Part shown: piece by piece, positions 22,421 through 33,800 of the stretch
Position numbering within the stretch: position 1 is the first letter of the stretch
Layout of the letters: every line of letters begins with the position of its first letter
Assembly: GCA_026260175.1 (NCBI GenBank)
Contig: JAKCWW010001027.1
Coordinates: forward strand, 43,003 to 78,998
DNA: 35,996 bases
Source of the DNA: Reticulitermes lucifugus
Taxonomy: Eukaryota > Arthropoda > Insecta > Blattodea > Rhinotermitidae
Direction: 5' to 3'
The notes under the pieces: model-generated
What the model saw: the letters and a program-made list of their open reading frames with translations, nothing else
Told to the model about the DNA's origin: nothing
The model's database searches: none
Position numbers and translations under genes: made by a program

Positions 22421-22615
22421 GTTAGCTGTACTCCTCGGCCACTTTACTCCTACTCCCGGGGGAAAGAATCTCGCTACTCATTGAATAGGAGGCTGGGTGT
22501 GCCTTCGAGACAGTCTAGACGTTTTGAAAAAGGGAAAAATCTCCCATCCGTGCCGGGAGATGAACCCGGGCTGCCGAGCCCTTAGTGCAGTAACTATACT
22601 GACTGTGCTATCCAT
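22421..22615 (-). mobile_element. tRNA-derived SINE, family S2 (inverse orientation)
   Basis: On the minus strand: agcacagtcagtatagttac head, box B-like gggttcatctcccgg, cgtctagactgtctcg, and a body ending in gtggccgaggagtac. Confidence 0.6.
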
Positions 22616-22781
22616 GCTTCCAATATATCTTTAATGACATAAGTCTTTTGGTGACATTTGGTACTGTTTCAGACACAGGTATTGGCTAATTTTATGTTGT
22701 ATGTACCGTGCATTTTATCATGAGTTTAAGCTAAAACCAACTAATGCACAAGGTTAACAGAGTAAGATGTATTTATACCCC

Positions 22782-22816
22782 TACATATGTTTTGGCAATC
22801 AAATTGCCATCCCCAG
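22782..22816 (-). ncRNA. Hammerhead-like ribozyme motif (decayed)
   Basis: This is the left-arm partner of the motif at 23111-23145. On the minus strand it reads CTGGGGA, T, GGCAA/TTGCC, AAAAC, ATATGTA. Two core positions are altered (A to G in the first box, G to A in GAAAC), so cleavage should be lost while stem II and stem III are kept. Confidence 0.5.
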
Positions 22817-22875
22817 GTGGCATTCATCAAAGAGTCACAAGAATCTACGGCATCCAAATGCACAACAGTTGGCTT

Positions 22876-22962
22876 TTGCTTATAATCACTGTTTCAGAAA
22901 GCATGTTTGCTTATAATCACTGTTTCAGAAGGCATATTTGCTTATAATCACTGTTTCAGACA
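22876..22962 (+). repeat. Three 31-bp tandem units inside the fold-back spacer
   Basis: ttgcttataatcactgtttc recurs at 22876, 22907 and 22938. The units lie between the inverted arms of the element at 22688-23218 and are absent from the right side. Confidence 0.85.
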
Positions 22963-23110
22963 TAATGTATTATTGCTCTTAATTTTTGGTTTTATAGTTT
23001 TATGGATCTGTACATTGTAATATTTTGAGCTGCATGAGTACTTCTATTGTAAAGCCAGCTGTTGTGTATTTGGATGCTGTAGATGCTTGTGACCCTTTGA
23101 TGGATGCCCC

Positions 23111-23145
23111 CTGAGGATGGCAATTTGATTGCCGAAACGTATGTA
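23111..23145 (+). ncRNA. Hammerhead-like ribozyme motif (intact core)
   Basis: CTGAGGA (23111-23117), one T, stem II GGCAA/TTGCC (23119-23123 with 23129-23133), GAAAC (23134-23138), then GTATGTA with predicted cleavage after A23145. Stem I is ATGCCCC before the core against GGGGTAT after the cleavage site (7 bp with one G-T pair). It lies in the right arm of the 531-bp fold-back element. Confidence 0.62.
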
Positions 23146-23410
23146 GGGGTATAAATACATCTTACTCTGTTAATAATCTTGTGCATTAGTTGGTTTCAAC
23201 TTAAACTAAAAAAAAAAAACAGGTATTGGCTGTTAGGTAAAGTGGCAAATGCTAATTTTGGAATTACTTGGAACTACAGGAAATGTTTAATGGGCAGAGT
23301 CAAAGTTGGAAGGTTTGCCAGGGACTCTTCTGTATAGCCCTCTTGTTTGCATTACTTTCTCAGATCTCATAATACTTACAGGTTAGCAAGAAACAGAAAC
23401 TGACAGTAAA

Positions 23411-23412
<2 letters not shown>

Positions 23413-23446
<34 letters not shown>
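23413..23446. repeat. (TA)n microsatellite
   Basis: An uninterrupted TA dinucleotide run of about 15 units. Confidence 0.95.
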
Positions 23447-23447
<1 letters not shown>

Positions 23448-23649
23448 TGTCACCAGTCGCAGCCCCATACTTGTATACCTTCCTCCCAAATTAGCTTATG
23501 CACTGTAGTGATATTATTCAGAAGCGTTTTATCAAAACAGAAGAATGTTGACTTGTGCTCTGTTTAAAAGGACCACAATGGCCTATTCTGTTACTTTTAT
23601 TCATTTTATTTAGCCCCCTCTAGTGACATTTGTATTTTAATTAGCTGAA

Positions 23650-23850
23650 TATTGTCAGTCAACTGGTTAGCAATTCTTCCCTTCTTGGAGGTCTCGGGTT
23701 TAATGTCAGCCTGGAGGCTGGCTATCGTACCTACAACTTTAAGTCTCTCCAGGCAAATGCCAATACAGTACCTCAAATACTAAATGCTCACTTACTTCCC
23801 CATCCTCTGCAACATATCTCATTTTACCATTCGATGCTACATAACGTAAG
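23650..23850 (+). mobile_element. tRNA-derived SINE, family S4, truncated
   Basis: Head: caactggttagcaattc, with box B tctcgggtttaatgtc. Body: aagtctctccaggcaaatgc. The tail is not recognisable beyond the acataacgtaag region. Confidence 0.55.
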
Positions 23851-24626
23851 AAACTGAAAGAAAAAGTCAATAAGTGAGACATTATCAGAACTAGACGCAG
23901 ATAACAATTTTAAAGAAAGAGGGTGTGTTGATAAGGACTGGATTCACCTGACTCAAGACAAAATGATAGGTTTTGTGGGTGTTGTCCACAAAACCCAATC
24001 GCATACAAGCGTCGTCGTGGGATTAAGTCTCCAATACCATTGCTTGTCATTGCACATAAACTGATCCCCAGAATATCATCTGACACGTGCACCATCTGTT
24101 GCATGTTACCTGTACATGCTACAAGTTCTACCTCCTACCAAAAATAAAATGCTTGATTTACGTAGGAGTTACAGCTGTGTAGCCTTACTTACTGAACATG
24201 CCTCATACATCTTATTTCATAAAATATATTGTGATGAATAGAGTTCATAAAGCTGTTATATTTGTAGTTGTTTCCATATTCATATTCCTTTTTTTCTCTA
24301 ATGTCCAAATATTTTTTACAGTAGTTTTGTTCTAGAATCCTTTCGTCTCTCTTTCTGGCCTTTTAGAAGTAAAAATTACAGGTTTACATGGAAAGCTGTA
24401 GAAAGAGAAGGAGGTTTATTTGAGTAGAAACCAGCGCAAGTTGGTTTCAAACTGTGGATAATTGGAATCATTGTGTGGGTTATATTACTGTTGAGTACAA
24501 GTTGCCACTTTGTCTTCAGTATGACAGACACTCCTTAGTACTCACCCTAACAACTGACTGTGTATACAAATATTATTATAATAGGAAAATTTCCAGCAAG
24601 TCATTTCTTCGTTATTTTATTTGCAG
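23851..24626. other. Upstream of myosin VI first coding exon; no feature fixed
   Basis: AT-rich, CpG-poor. It should be intron or 5' UTR of the myosin gene, because the coding exon begins at an acceptor. I cannot place a promoter or non-coding exon by eye. Confidence 0.4.
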
Positions 24627-24830
24627 GAGACGTGGACTAAATGATGGAAAGACAGAAAGTGTGGGTCCCAGACCCTGTGGAGGGATTTATTCTGGGAGCA
24701 ATTGAAGACATCGGACACAATGGACAAGCAACGATTATTACTGCAGATGTCAAGCACTCGAAAGTCACTTGTAACTTGGAACACATCTACTATGCTGAGC
24801 AGCATGATCAGACAGAAGCTGAGGATAACT
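24627..24830 (+). CDS. Myo6: Myosin VI first coding exon (SH3-like N-terminal subdomain, start codon)
   Basis: The exon follows an acceptor (tttatttgcag, AG at 24625-24626) and opens with 14 nt of 5' UTR, so at least one non-coding exon lies upstream. Two adjacent ATGs occur, at 24641 and 24644. A TAA at 24638-24640 directly precedes the first in the same frame, so translation cannot begin further upstream. The second ATG has A at -3 and G at +4, and using it puts the P-loop at residue 151 as in vertebrate myosin VI, so it may be the preferred start. The encoded segment ([19 protein letters not shown], ending EDNC) matches the short N-terminal subdomain of the class. Coding ends after the first base of Cys64 at the donor T|GTAAGA. 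Confidence 0.93.
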
Positions 24831-27800
24831 GTAAGACCTGTTGAACCTGGCAGTTTGGTTCATATACCAGCATCATCTGTTTCATGTCACATATGCCAGT
24901 ACAATAATCACTTTTTTATACTTAGTGTGGTTTTCTGGGTTGTGGTGTAGTGTTTTCTGGTAGGTGGGTACCTATATTTCAGAATAACATTCTGCCTCCA
25001 TCTTCAGGGTAGAAGTGAGCGAAGATGGGAAAATAGTAGTTTTTATAATTGGCAACTCCTATCATTTGTGCCTGTTTTATGTCTCAAAGCCAAAAGGTCA
25101 CAATATGAACCCCAAATCTTTGTTATTTCCTTATATTTATTATAGTTAGAAGATGAATGTCCACATCATATGGCTAATATGTACACATTAACACACCAAA
25201 AAGTTCTAGCATTACTCATTAAAGAGTCATAGAGTATGTGATTTTTATATGAATTTTTATTTCAGATATAAATTTTTTATGCATTCTGATTTTGTGAAGT
25301 TAAAAGATGAATGTCCACATCATATGGCTAATACGTACATATTAACACACCAAAAAGTTCTAGCATTACTCATTAAAGAGTCATAGAGTATGTGGTTTTT
25401 ATATGAATTTTTATTTCAGATATAAATTTTTTATGCATTCTGATTTTGTGAGGGAATTGTTCTCAGTAAAAATCTCTTGCAGCTTGCACGTGAATCCTTA
25501 CACAATTTTCAGCAGTCTAATGCAAGTTTCAAATGTACAGAATGCTGAAATTTTTTGTGGGTTCTTTCAGACATCACTCTGTTCCTCTAACAGAAGGTAG
25601 TTATTATGGATCCCTGTTATGAGATGTGGGAGTAACTTTGTTAATAATTGTAGGGGGCCCCAGACCAGTTACTTATGTTAATGAAAGAAAGGTATAAACA
25701 TTGTCTGAAATAGATATTATATCAAAATTACATACTACTGAAGAGTACTTGCATGGCTTATGCTATAACTCTGTGTGTGTGTGATTGTGTGTGTGGGCAT
25801 GCGCCCACATGTGCCATATTTGATGACTTTATAAACAAAAGAAAAATGCACATTTATCAAAACTGTTACCTAATTTTGTACAAATTGCCTATAAAAGTGT
25901 GTATCTTCTCATCATGTAAATGTATTTTTAAGTTAGGTGGTATTGTACACATAATGACTTTACTGCAGGAATGTATTTTTAAAAATATTGTGTCTTGACA
26001 TTCCTGTCGTGTGTCATGAAATGTGACAACTTATTTTCTCAAAAGACTGACTTTCTCATCTTTCATATACGAGTCTAGAAAACCAGACAACAAAGAACAT
26101 AGCCACAGTGTTTCAAATAATAACCATCAAAATATGGTAATGGGGATAAATGACAACTCGTTTATTAAATATTCCAGCATATTTCGGTCAGACCATTATG
26201 TGGGAGACAAGTACATGAGTCCTGGTGAATATAATAAAGTCTTATATCAGTTTGAAGTTCTGTATTAAACACATGCTATATTGGGTGAGTTTTAAGGTTT
26301 CCACGGCCACGTAACTGAGGATTCCATCTATTTGGCATATAACACAGCATAAAACTGGTTACCTGGTGACAGCTCATATCCCAGAAGAGTGAAATCTTCA
26401 TGTATCATAATCAAATATTATAAACTTGCCCTCTTGTAAGGCACGATTGATATTAAACAAATTAACTGCAAGCCTTTATTGTTTTCATCACAACATGTAA
26501 TTACCTCTCTCTTGATAATGTAATTGAACAAAACATGTTGGAGTATTACTAAAGGGGTATCATTTGTACCAGTGAGTGTATTTTGATGGTCATTATTTGA
26601 GGCATAGTATCTGAGGTACATATGACAATAAATCAATTCAAGACAGTTGTGTACACACCTTTACAAGTTTTACAAGCACCACTCAGACTCAGTGGTTGAC
26701 TGTTGTAAAATACGAAAAAAAATCTCCATAATTAAAGGAATATTATTAATTACAATTAATTTTTCCAGGTGCCTTAATGTATCTCAATCCAGCTAGTCTA
26801 CTAAACAACATACGCACTCGATATTATAAAGACAAGATTTACGTGAGTAGTCATTTCTTGCTTGTAAGTTATTAATTGTTTGTAAGTTCATAATTCACGT
26901 GGAAAATTACTGTATATATATCAACAACTTTATTTTTTACAGACGTATGTTGCCAACATTGTAATAGCTGTCAATCCATATCATGAAATTAAAGACTTAT
27001 ATTCTTCAGAGACAATCAAGAACTATCAGGGAAGATCTCTGGGTGTTGTTCCTCCTCACGTTTTTGCAATTGGTATGTATGTATGTATGTATGCATGCAT
27101 TTATGACCTGTAGTACAGGAACTTAATTTTAAATGTAAAGTTGTAGTTTCTGTTTTTTCTAAATGTGTGGGCCGGGGTAACTTAGTCGGTATAGCGATTC
27201 GCTACGGGCTGGATGGTCAGAGAATTGAATCCCCATGGGGGTGAGATTTTCTGCACCTGTCCAGGTCAGCCCTGGGGCCCACCCAGCCTCCTGTAGAATG
27301 GGTACCAGATTTCTAAACTGGGGATAAGGCGGCCTGGGCGTTGTGATGACTACCCACCCCCATCTAGTTCCGAGGTTAAAGGAAGAGTAGAGCTATACCC
27401 CTACTCTCCCTCTGGGCCTTTATGGCCTGTTATAAGGTGAACTTTTAACTTTACTTTTTCTTTCTGAATGTAAACTATTTTCAAACAGTAGCCTGAGTGA
27501 AGAATTGGCACTTCCACTAGTTTGGAATAAAAAAGTCTTTATTTTCAAATGTGTTAAAGTAACTGAGTACACATTGTTTTGATACTGCTCTCCACCAGAC
27601 CAATTTTATTATTAGATATAAAATTTCTATATCGAAATGGAATAAAGCATCAGAGCAATGTCACTGAGGTATCTTACATTTGTTGCAATGTGTTACAAAA
27701 AACAGAGCCAAGCCTTTTCAGTTTTGAGATTGCTGGACTCCTTCATTGTTGTATTAAAACAGTGTTGGATGGAGTCCAACAAATGACTGACTAGCATTAA

Positions 27801-30800
27801 TGAGAGAGACTGACTGACAGATAACTGTTTTTACAGCGGACAAGTCATTTCGGGACATGAAAGTCCTGAAGCAGTCCCAGTCAATTATAGTATCTGGTGA
27901 GTCAGGAGCAGGAAAAACAGAATCAACCAAGTATTTGTTACACTACTTGTGTAAGCTCTGGGGGACAACAGCAGGACCCATTGAACAGAAGATCTTAGAT
28001 GGTAAGAAATACATATGTACAGATCAGTGTAGCAAGCAGTTAAGGGTAAGTGCAAACTGAAATAAGGCATAAATATGAATATTACAAACTCTATTCATTG
28101 AACCCCTGTTTCAGTCCTAATAATGAATACTGAACTAAAAGCCTTGTCCAGTAGGACTTCAGAGGTAAATAAATTTTCATTAGCAGTTCGCTTGTTAGGA
28201 AAAGTTGTCTATTTATATTGATACATAGTTTGTATTTAAAACAATTGATAGTTATTAAAACTCCATCTTTTTTAACTGTAAGACAGAAAGCTTTTCATGT
28301 CCAGGGTATGTGAACGTACAGTAATTATTTACACTTCTGTGCAGACCATAATTGTGTATGAATTGCACACTATTATTTCATAGTTTGTATATGTGGATGA
28401 ATGAATGGTGAAGAAATTGATTTTACGAATTCTTCACTAAAATTTGTAGTTTTATGTAGGCTAATTTTCTGAAAAAGACTAATTAAAACTTCACTTGAAG
28501 CTGCAATTAAATATAAAGTATTTTTAAAATATTTTGATATATATTGCCTATTTATATTAGAGAATATTTATGACAATTATAATCTTTAAGAGAATCAAAT
28601 TTTTTTGTGCAATAGTAATATGACTATGTGAATGTGATTTTACTGGTGTGCCTGTTTAATAATAGAAGAATTCTTTTGAACAAAAAAAGAGAGGAACTTT
28701 ACCTTTCTGACATTCCTATTCCTCTGTCTTCGTCTGGCTTCTGCTCTTCCTCCATTGGGTATTTGGAAACCTGCCATAAGTTCAAGTTTATTACAACAAT
28801 TATTAAGTTAAGTTGTATTAAATAATGCATAACTTTTATCTGCTTTAGCAAATCCTGTCATGGAAGCATTTGGTAATGCCAAAACAACACGAAACAATAA
28901 TAGTAGTCGTTTCGGCAAGTTCATCGAGGTACATTTTGATAGCCGCTGTCAGGTGGTTGGTGGGTTCATCTCTCATTATCTGTTAGAAAAGTCACGTATT
29001 TGTCGCCAGAGTGAACATGAACGTAACTACCATGTGTTCTACCTCCTGTGTGCTGGAGCACCAGACAAGCTTCGGCAACAGCTCAGCATCACCAAACCTG
29101 ATGACTTTCATGTAAGTTTAGCCTGCATATCACATATTGTTTGCATTACGTTAAAATCACTTTGCCCTTCCATAGCAATTTAGTCCATGGCTACATCAAA
29201 CACAGTTAAAACTGCAAGTAATTCCATGGAGCAGAATCCTTCTTGAGAAGCTAACAGTCACTTTGATATGTCTGATATTTCCTGCCTTTCATGGTGCATT
29301 ACAAAGTTCATAAGTGCTCACCATGTTATCCAATACTCAGCAAAAAGTTACTCTATAGTTTTGATATTTCAGATGTCAGTAATATTATAAAATGACTTGT
29401 CCATGCCTAAGATGGGTAAGGGTCTTAAATTGCAGACTTGCATTCTGAGAGATGGTTTGTCAAAACCAAGAAGTCAATGGACTATAAAATAGATAACTGT
29501 AAATCATATACCTGATATATTGTTGCTAAAGTGTGTAAAACTTCTGTGTGATACAACAAGAATTCACTCTAATTTTTTACACTGTTTTAAGTAGGTAGAA
29601 AGCAATTTTCTGAAATGTAATCATCAAACAAGTAGATGGCATAGAAGAAGTGCTGCAAATTTCTTGTCTGTTTTTTTCTAATGCTGGTATTATTTTACAC
29701 AATTATGTGATACATTATCTCCTTGGAGTGATTGTAATTACGATTTTTTTCTTTAATAGTATTTAAACCATGGATGCACACAGTACTTTACTACTAGTAC
29801 ATCTGAAAAGAAATTGAACAACAGTCACAAGAGTCAGAGTCATCTAACAAAAGGAGGACTTCGAGATACAATGTTGGATGATGTAGAGGACTTCACTAAT
29901 ATGGATACTGTAAGTCTGAATTGTAACTGACCCTGTCACTGGAATGAGAAGCTTTCCCAGCACTAATACCTTCAGACTGTGTCCTGAGTCACCTAAATCC
30001 ATTTCACATCAACACCCTTAGTTTTCTTAAGATCAGTGAAATCTATATTACGGCCTCCCAAAAACAATCTTTCACCATAATTGTGCATGAATATCATGTC
30101 CTTCCCAGCCATTGCAGCCGGCTTAATGGAGTAGAGTACAGACTAATTATTTCCCTGACACTCATGTCTTGTAGGTGAACTTAAATTTTGAAATATGCAA
30201 AAACAAGTACCTCTCCAGCGAAACATATATTTTGACATCTTAGGAAGATGGGTAGCTTATAGAAAGCAAATGAAGTATATGTATACTCGAAACATGGTCA
30301 GAGGAATGGTTCTTGTAACAGGCCATTTTATGATTTATCTCTGTTCCTTCAACAAATACCAGAGTACAGCCTTAAAGTGCAGTAATTGCTCCCTCTGAGA
30401 CTTCTTGCAATATATCATACATAATCTCATTCAGTATTGCATAATGCCCATAGTGGCAGTGTATTTTTTTTATTTGCCCTTAAAATTCATTTCCATTCCT
30501 TCTTTTCTAGGCACTGATCCGACTGGGCCTGAGTGATGTTGAGCGACTTAACATATATACCATGGTAGCCTCAGTACTTCACTTGGGAAATGTTGCATTT
30601 GAAGACAATCCTGAGGATAAGAAAGGTGGATGTCAAGTATGTGCTAGCTCTGAGAAGTCTCTAACAATAGCAGCCAAACTAATGGGAGTGGATTCAGGGG
30701 AGCTTCGGCAGGCTCTGGTGTCCAGAGTCATGCAGTCAAGCCGGGGAGGTCTGAAAGGAACAGTTATCATGTGAGTGAAGCAGTAGGTCTCTTTGTGGGC

Positions 30801-33800
30801 ACCACTCAACTGGTGAAAACTTCATCAGTAATACATATAATATGTAGTAAAGTGCACTAGTGACCTGTTGGAATGTTAAGGACCCCAGCTGGTGTATCTC
30901 AGAATTATAAAAGTTATACTTTTAAGTTATTTATGCATCACTGCATCTTTTCATCCTTGTGGTTCATATCCAAATAGAAAATAAATCCAACCGTGAAGAT
31001 GGGGGTCTGCAGGTTTCTCCAAAACTTTGTTAACCAGCTACCAGACTGCATGGCTTTACATTCCAGAATACAGTAATATTCATAGCCACCACTGTGAGTA
31101 CTTTAAATTTCGCAGGGCTTGAATATGTTTTTTATGTTGCTTGGGTTCACCGAACCAGCAAACTTATTTTTTTTAAATGGTGGTAAGATGGTACATATAG
31201 ATATATGATGGCTGTAAGAATGGACCTGCAGTTTATGTTTGGCTTCCAGCTACAATGTGTGCCTGTATGACATGCATATATTATGGGCATTAGAGGAGTA
31301 AATTTTAATTTTGAATAGTTCGTTCTCCTTAATTTAGGAAGTTATTACGTTATTTCCTGTTTGTTTCCAGGGTTCCACTGAAGGTGTATGAAGCCAACAA
31401 TGCAAGAGATGCTCTTGCCAAAGCTGTTTATAGTAATCTGTTTGACTACATTGTTCAGCGCATCAACAAATCAATTCCCTTTAAAGCATCTAGTTACTAC
31501 ATTGGAGTGCTGGACATTGCTGGATTTGGTATGGCATGTATTTCTATCAAATCATAATAATTTGTGCATTTATTACTTCAAGAAATGTAATTAGGAAGTA
31601 ATAACATGTTTCAGTAAATAAAATTAAAGGGGATCAAGAATAATTCGAAGCACATATAAAGATGAGATTTGCTACATGTAAACTAATGAACTTGGCCTGT
31701 ATTATCATTCGCGAATTTGATTCTATCTAATTATCTTTCAAGGTATACAATACAGTAACAGAAATGCAGGTGCACTTACCTTCATGAGTGACAATAGATT
31801 TTTAACTCATTTTTTCTGTCTGTGGCTTGTTACCTCAGAGGGATTTGTCAGTTTGTGATGACAAATGTACTGTGAGTCAGAAGATTTAATGCCATGCCTA
31901 CTGTGTATGAAGTTGGGTCTCTGGGTATTTTATGTGAAATTACAACAGTCCTTAATAAATGCAGAGTGGTTGGCAATTAATAATGACAGAGTTATTTTGA
32001 ATGAATCATATTGGCAAAACACTCCACAACTAAGATTTCTGTGATCAGGACTCATAAGCAGGATTTCACTTTGACAAATGTTTGAAACATATACAGAAAT
32101 TAATAGCAATTTGAGGAACATTTTGTCATTCGTATGTAAACTTGTGCTTTAGTATATACCATCTGATAGACCATGTGAGAAAGCCATGAAACTAATGAAC
32201 TGCCTAAAATTGAACTCTGCCCATCTCTGATAAAATAGAGCATCAATAAATTGAATGTCGTCTGCTATTTTACATGTAACTATTTCATGTGAGTATGGCA
32301 TTTCACTCCTGTTTTATCTAATTCATTGTCTTTTGTGAAGATTAAACCAAACATGTTAAACCAAAAGTTGAATCTAACAATTTGTGAATAAAATATGTAA
32401 GGAATGAAAAAAATTGATGTTCTCCTGTGAATATAGAATTATGTTAATTTAATTCCTAATATTGCTTTATTCAAAGAATTCTTATTTTGAAATTGGCCTA
32501 GGTGTCTCCCTCAGTATAGTGAGTATGCTACAGGCTTGATGGCTAGGGTTTGATTCCTGACAGTAGCAGGAATTTTTCTCTTTGCTACTGCATGCAAACC
32601 AGCTGAACGTCCTGTTTAGTGGGTATAGGGTGTAGGGGCTCTTTCCCCAGGATTAGAGTGGCTAGGTTATGATGCTACCAACTAACCACTTTCTGTTACA
32701 GACATTCAAGCCAAACAGCCCTTTCATTCTCTCACTAAAATGCATTTGCATATCACACTTTCAACCCAGCATGTAAGACTTCTTTGTGTATGTGTGTAAG
32801 CATGTATGCACATGCATGCACGTACATATATATATACAAATGTTGTTGGTTTAAGAGACCACATTCTTATAAAGTACACAGAAATCCACTGTGATTTTGT
32901 TACATATCTGCTCAGAGCAGGAAGTGGGTTATCTACAAAAATATCTTCACACATCAGAAGTAGTGTGAGTTTTTTTTTCTGTATATATATTTCCTTCTCC
33001 TTTTTTCAGTTCAAGCACATAATTGATTAATATGTATTTTAGAGTAACTCTATTGTGATGTTCTATTTGGCTAATCTTCTTATTATTAAGCTGTACAACC
33101 CTGGATGGGTTTTGGCTTGCTCAAGTATTCCTTGCCAATACTTTCTATCAAAAACACTCTTTTTCCCATCTAGTACACCCACAATTTTCAGATCTCCACG
33201 TACACTGTCCCACCGTCTGTCTTTAGGTCCTCCTTTTGGCTTGTTGAATAATGTTGGCATCCATTTGGTTATCTTCCTAGTTATTCGATGGTCTTCCATT
33301 CTTTGTATATGCCCGAACCATCCAAGTCTATTCGCTTTTATTTGTCGTACAATATTTTGCTTTCTAATTATCCTATCTAATTCCTCATTATTTCGTAATC
33401 TCCATGCTGCATCCGGGTTTCTAAGTGGGCCTTAGATTTTCATTAAAATCTTTCTTTCAAATCTTAATAATTTTTGTGTAATGTTTTCCTATAGTACCCA
33501 GGTTTCAGAAGCATATGTAACAACAAGTCTTATCACAGCTTTATACAATTTTAATTTTTTTATTTGGCTAGTATCTAATTTATAATTGATGTAGACATAT
33601 GGGTGTTTTTGTTGAGGAACGTGGTTCTGAATTTTTCATGTGTTGTCTTACATTAACATTGGAGTAACTCTGAGTAATTTAACTTACTTTTGCAGAGTAT
33701 TTCACAGTTAACAGCTTTGAACAGTTCTGTATCAACTACTGCAATGAGAAATTACAGCAATTTTTCAATGAGAGGATCCTAAAGGATGAACAAGATCTGT

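Larger units (their letters stand above)
22675..23231 (+). mobile_element. Fold-back retroposed element with hammerhead-like ribozymes, 13-bp TSDs, poly(A)
   Basis: Perfect 13-bp direct repeats (acaggtattggct, 22675-22687 and 23219-23231) bound a 531-bp element ending in an 11-A run (23208-23218). Inverted arms of about 155 bp (22723-22877 and 23053-23207) flank a spacer that includes three 31-bp tandem units. The right arm carries an intact hammerhead-like motif on the + strand (23111-23145). The left arm carries a decayed copy on the minus strand (22782-22816). The poly(A) end plus long TSD indicates target-primed reverse transcription. No coding capacity is seen, so it is non-autonomous. 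Confidence 0.72.

Noticed and set aside
22876..22962. CRISPR-like array (31-bp repeats)
   Set aside because: Directly adjacent tandem units without spacers, in a eukaryotic repeat element.
33055..33435. 126-codon + strand frame in myosin VI intron 8
   Set aside because: It is the antisense shadow of a minus-strand reverse-transcriptase remnant.
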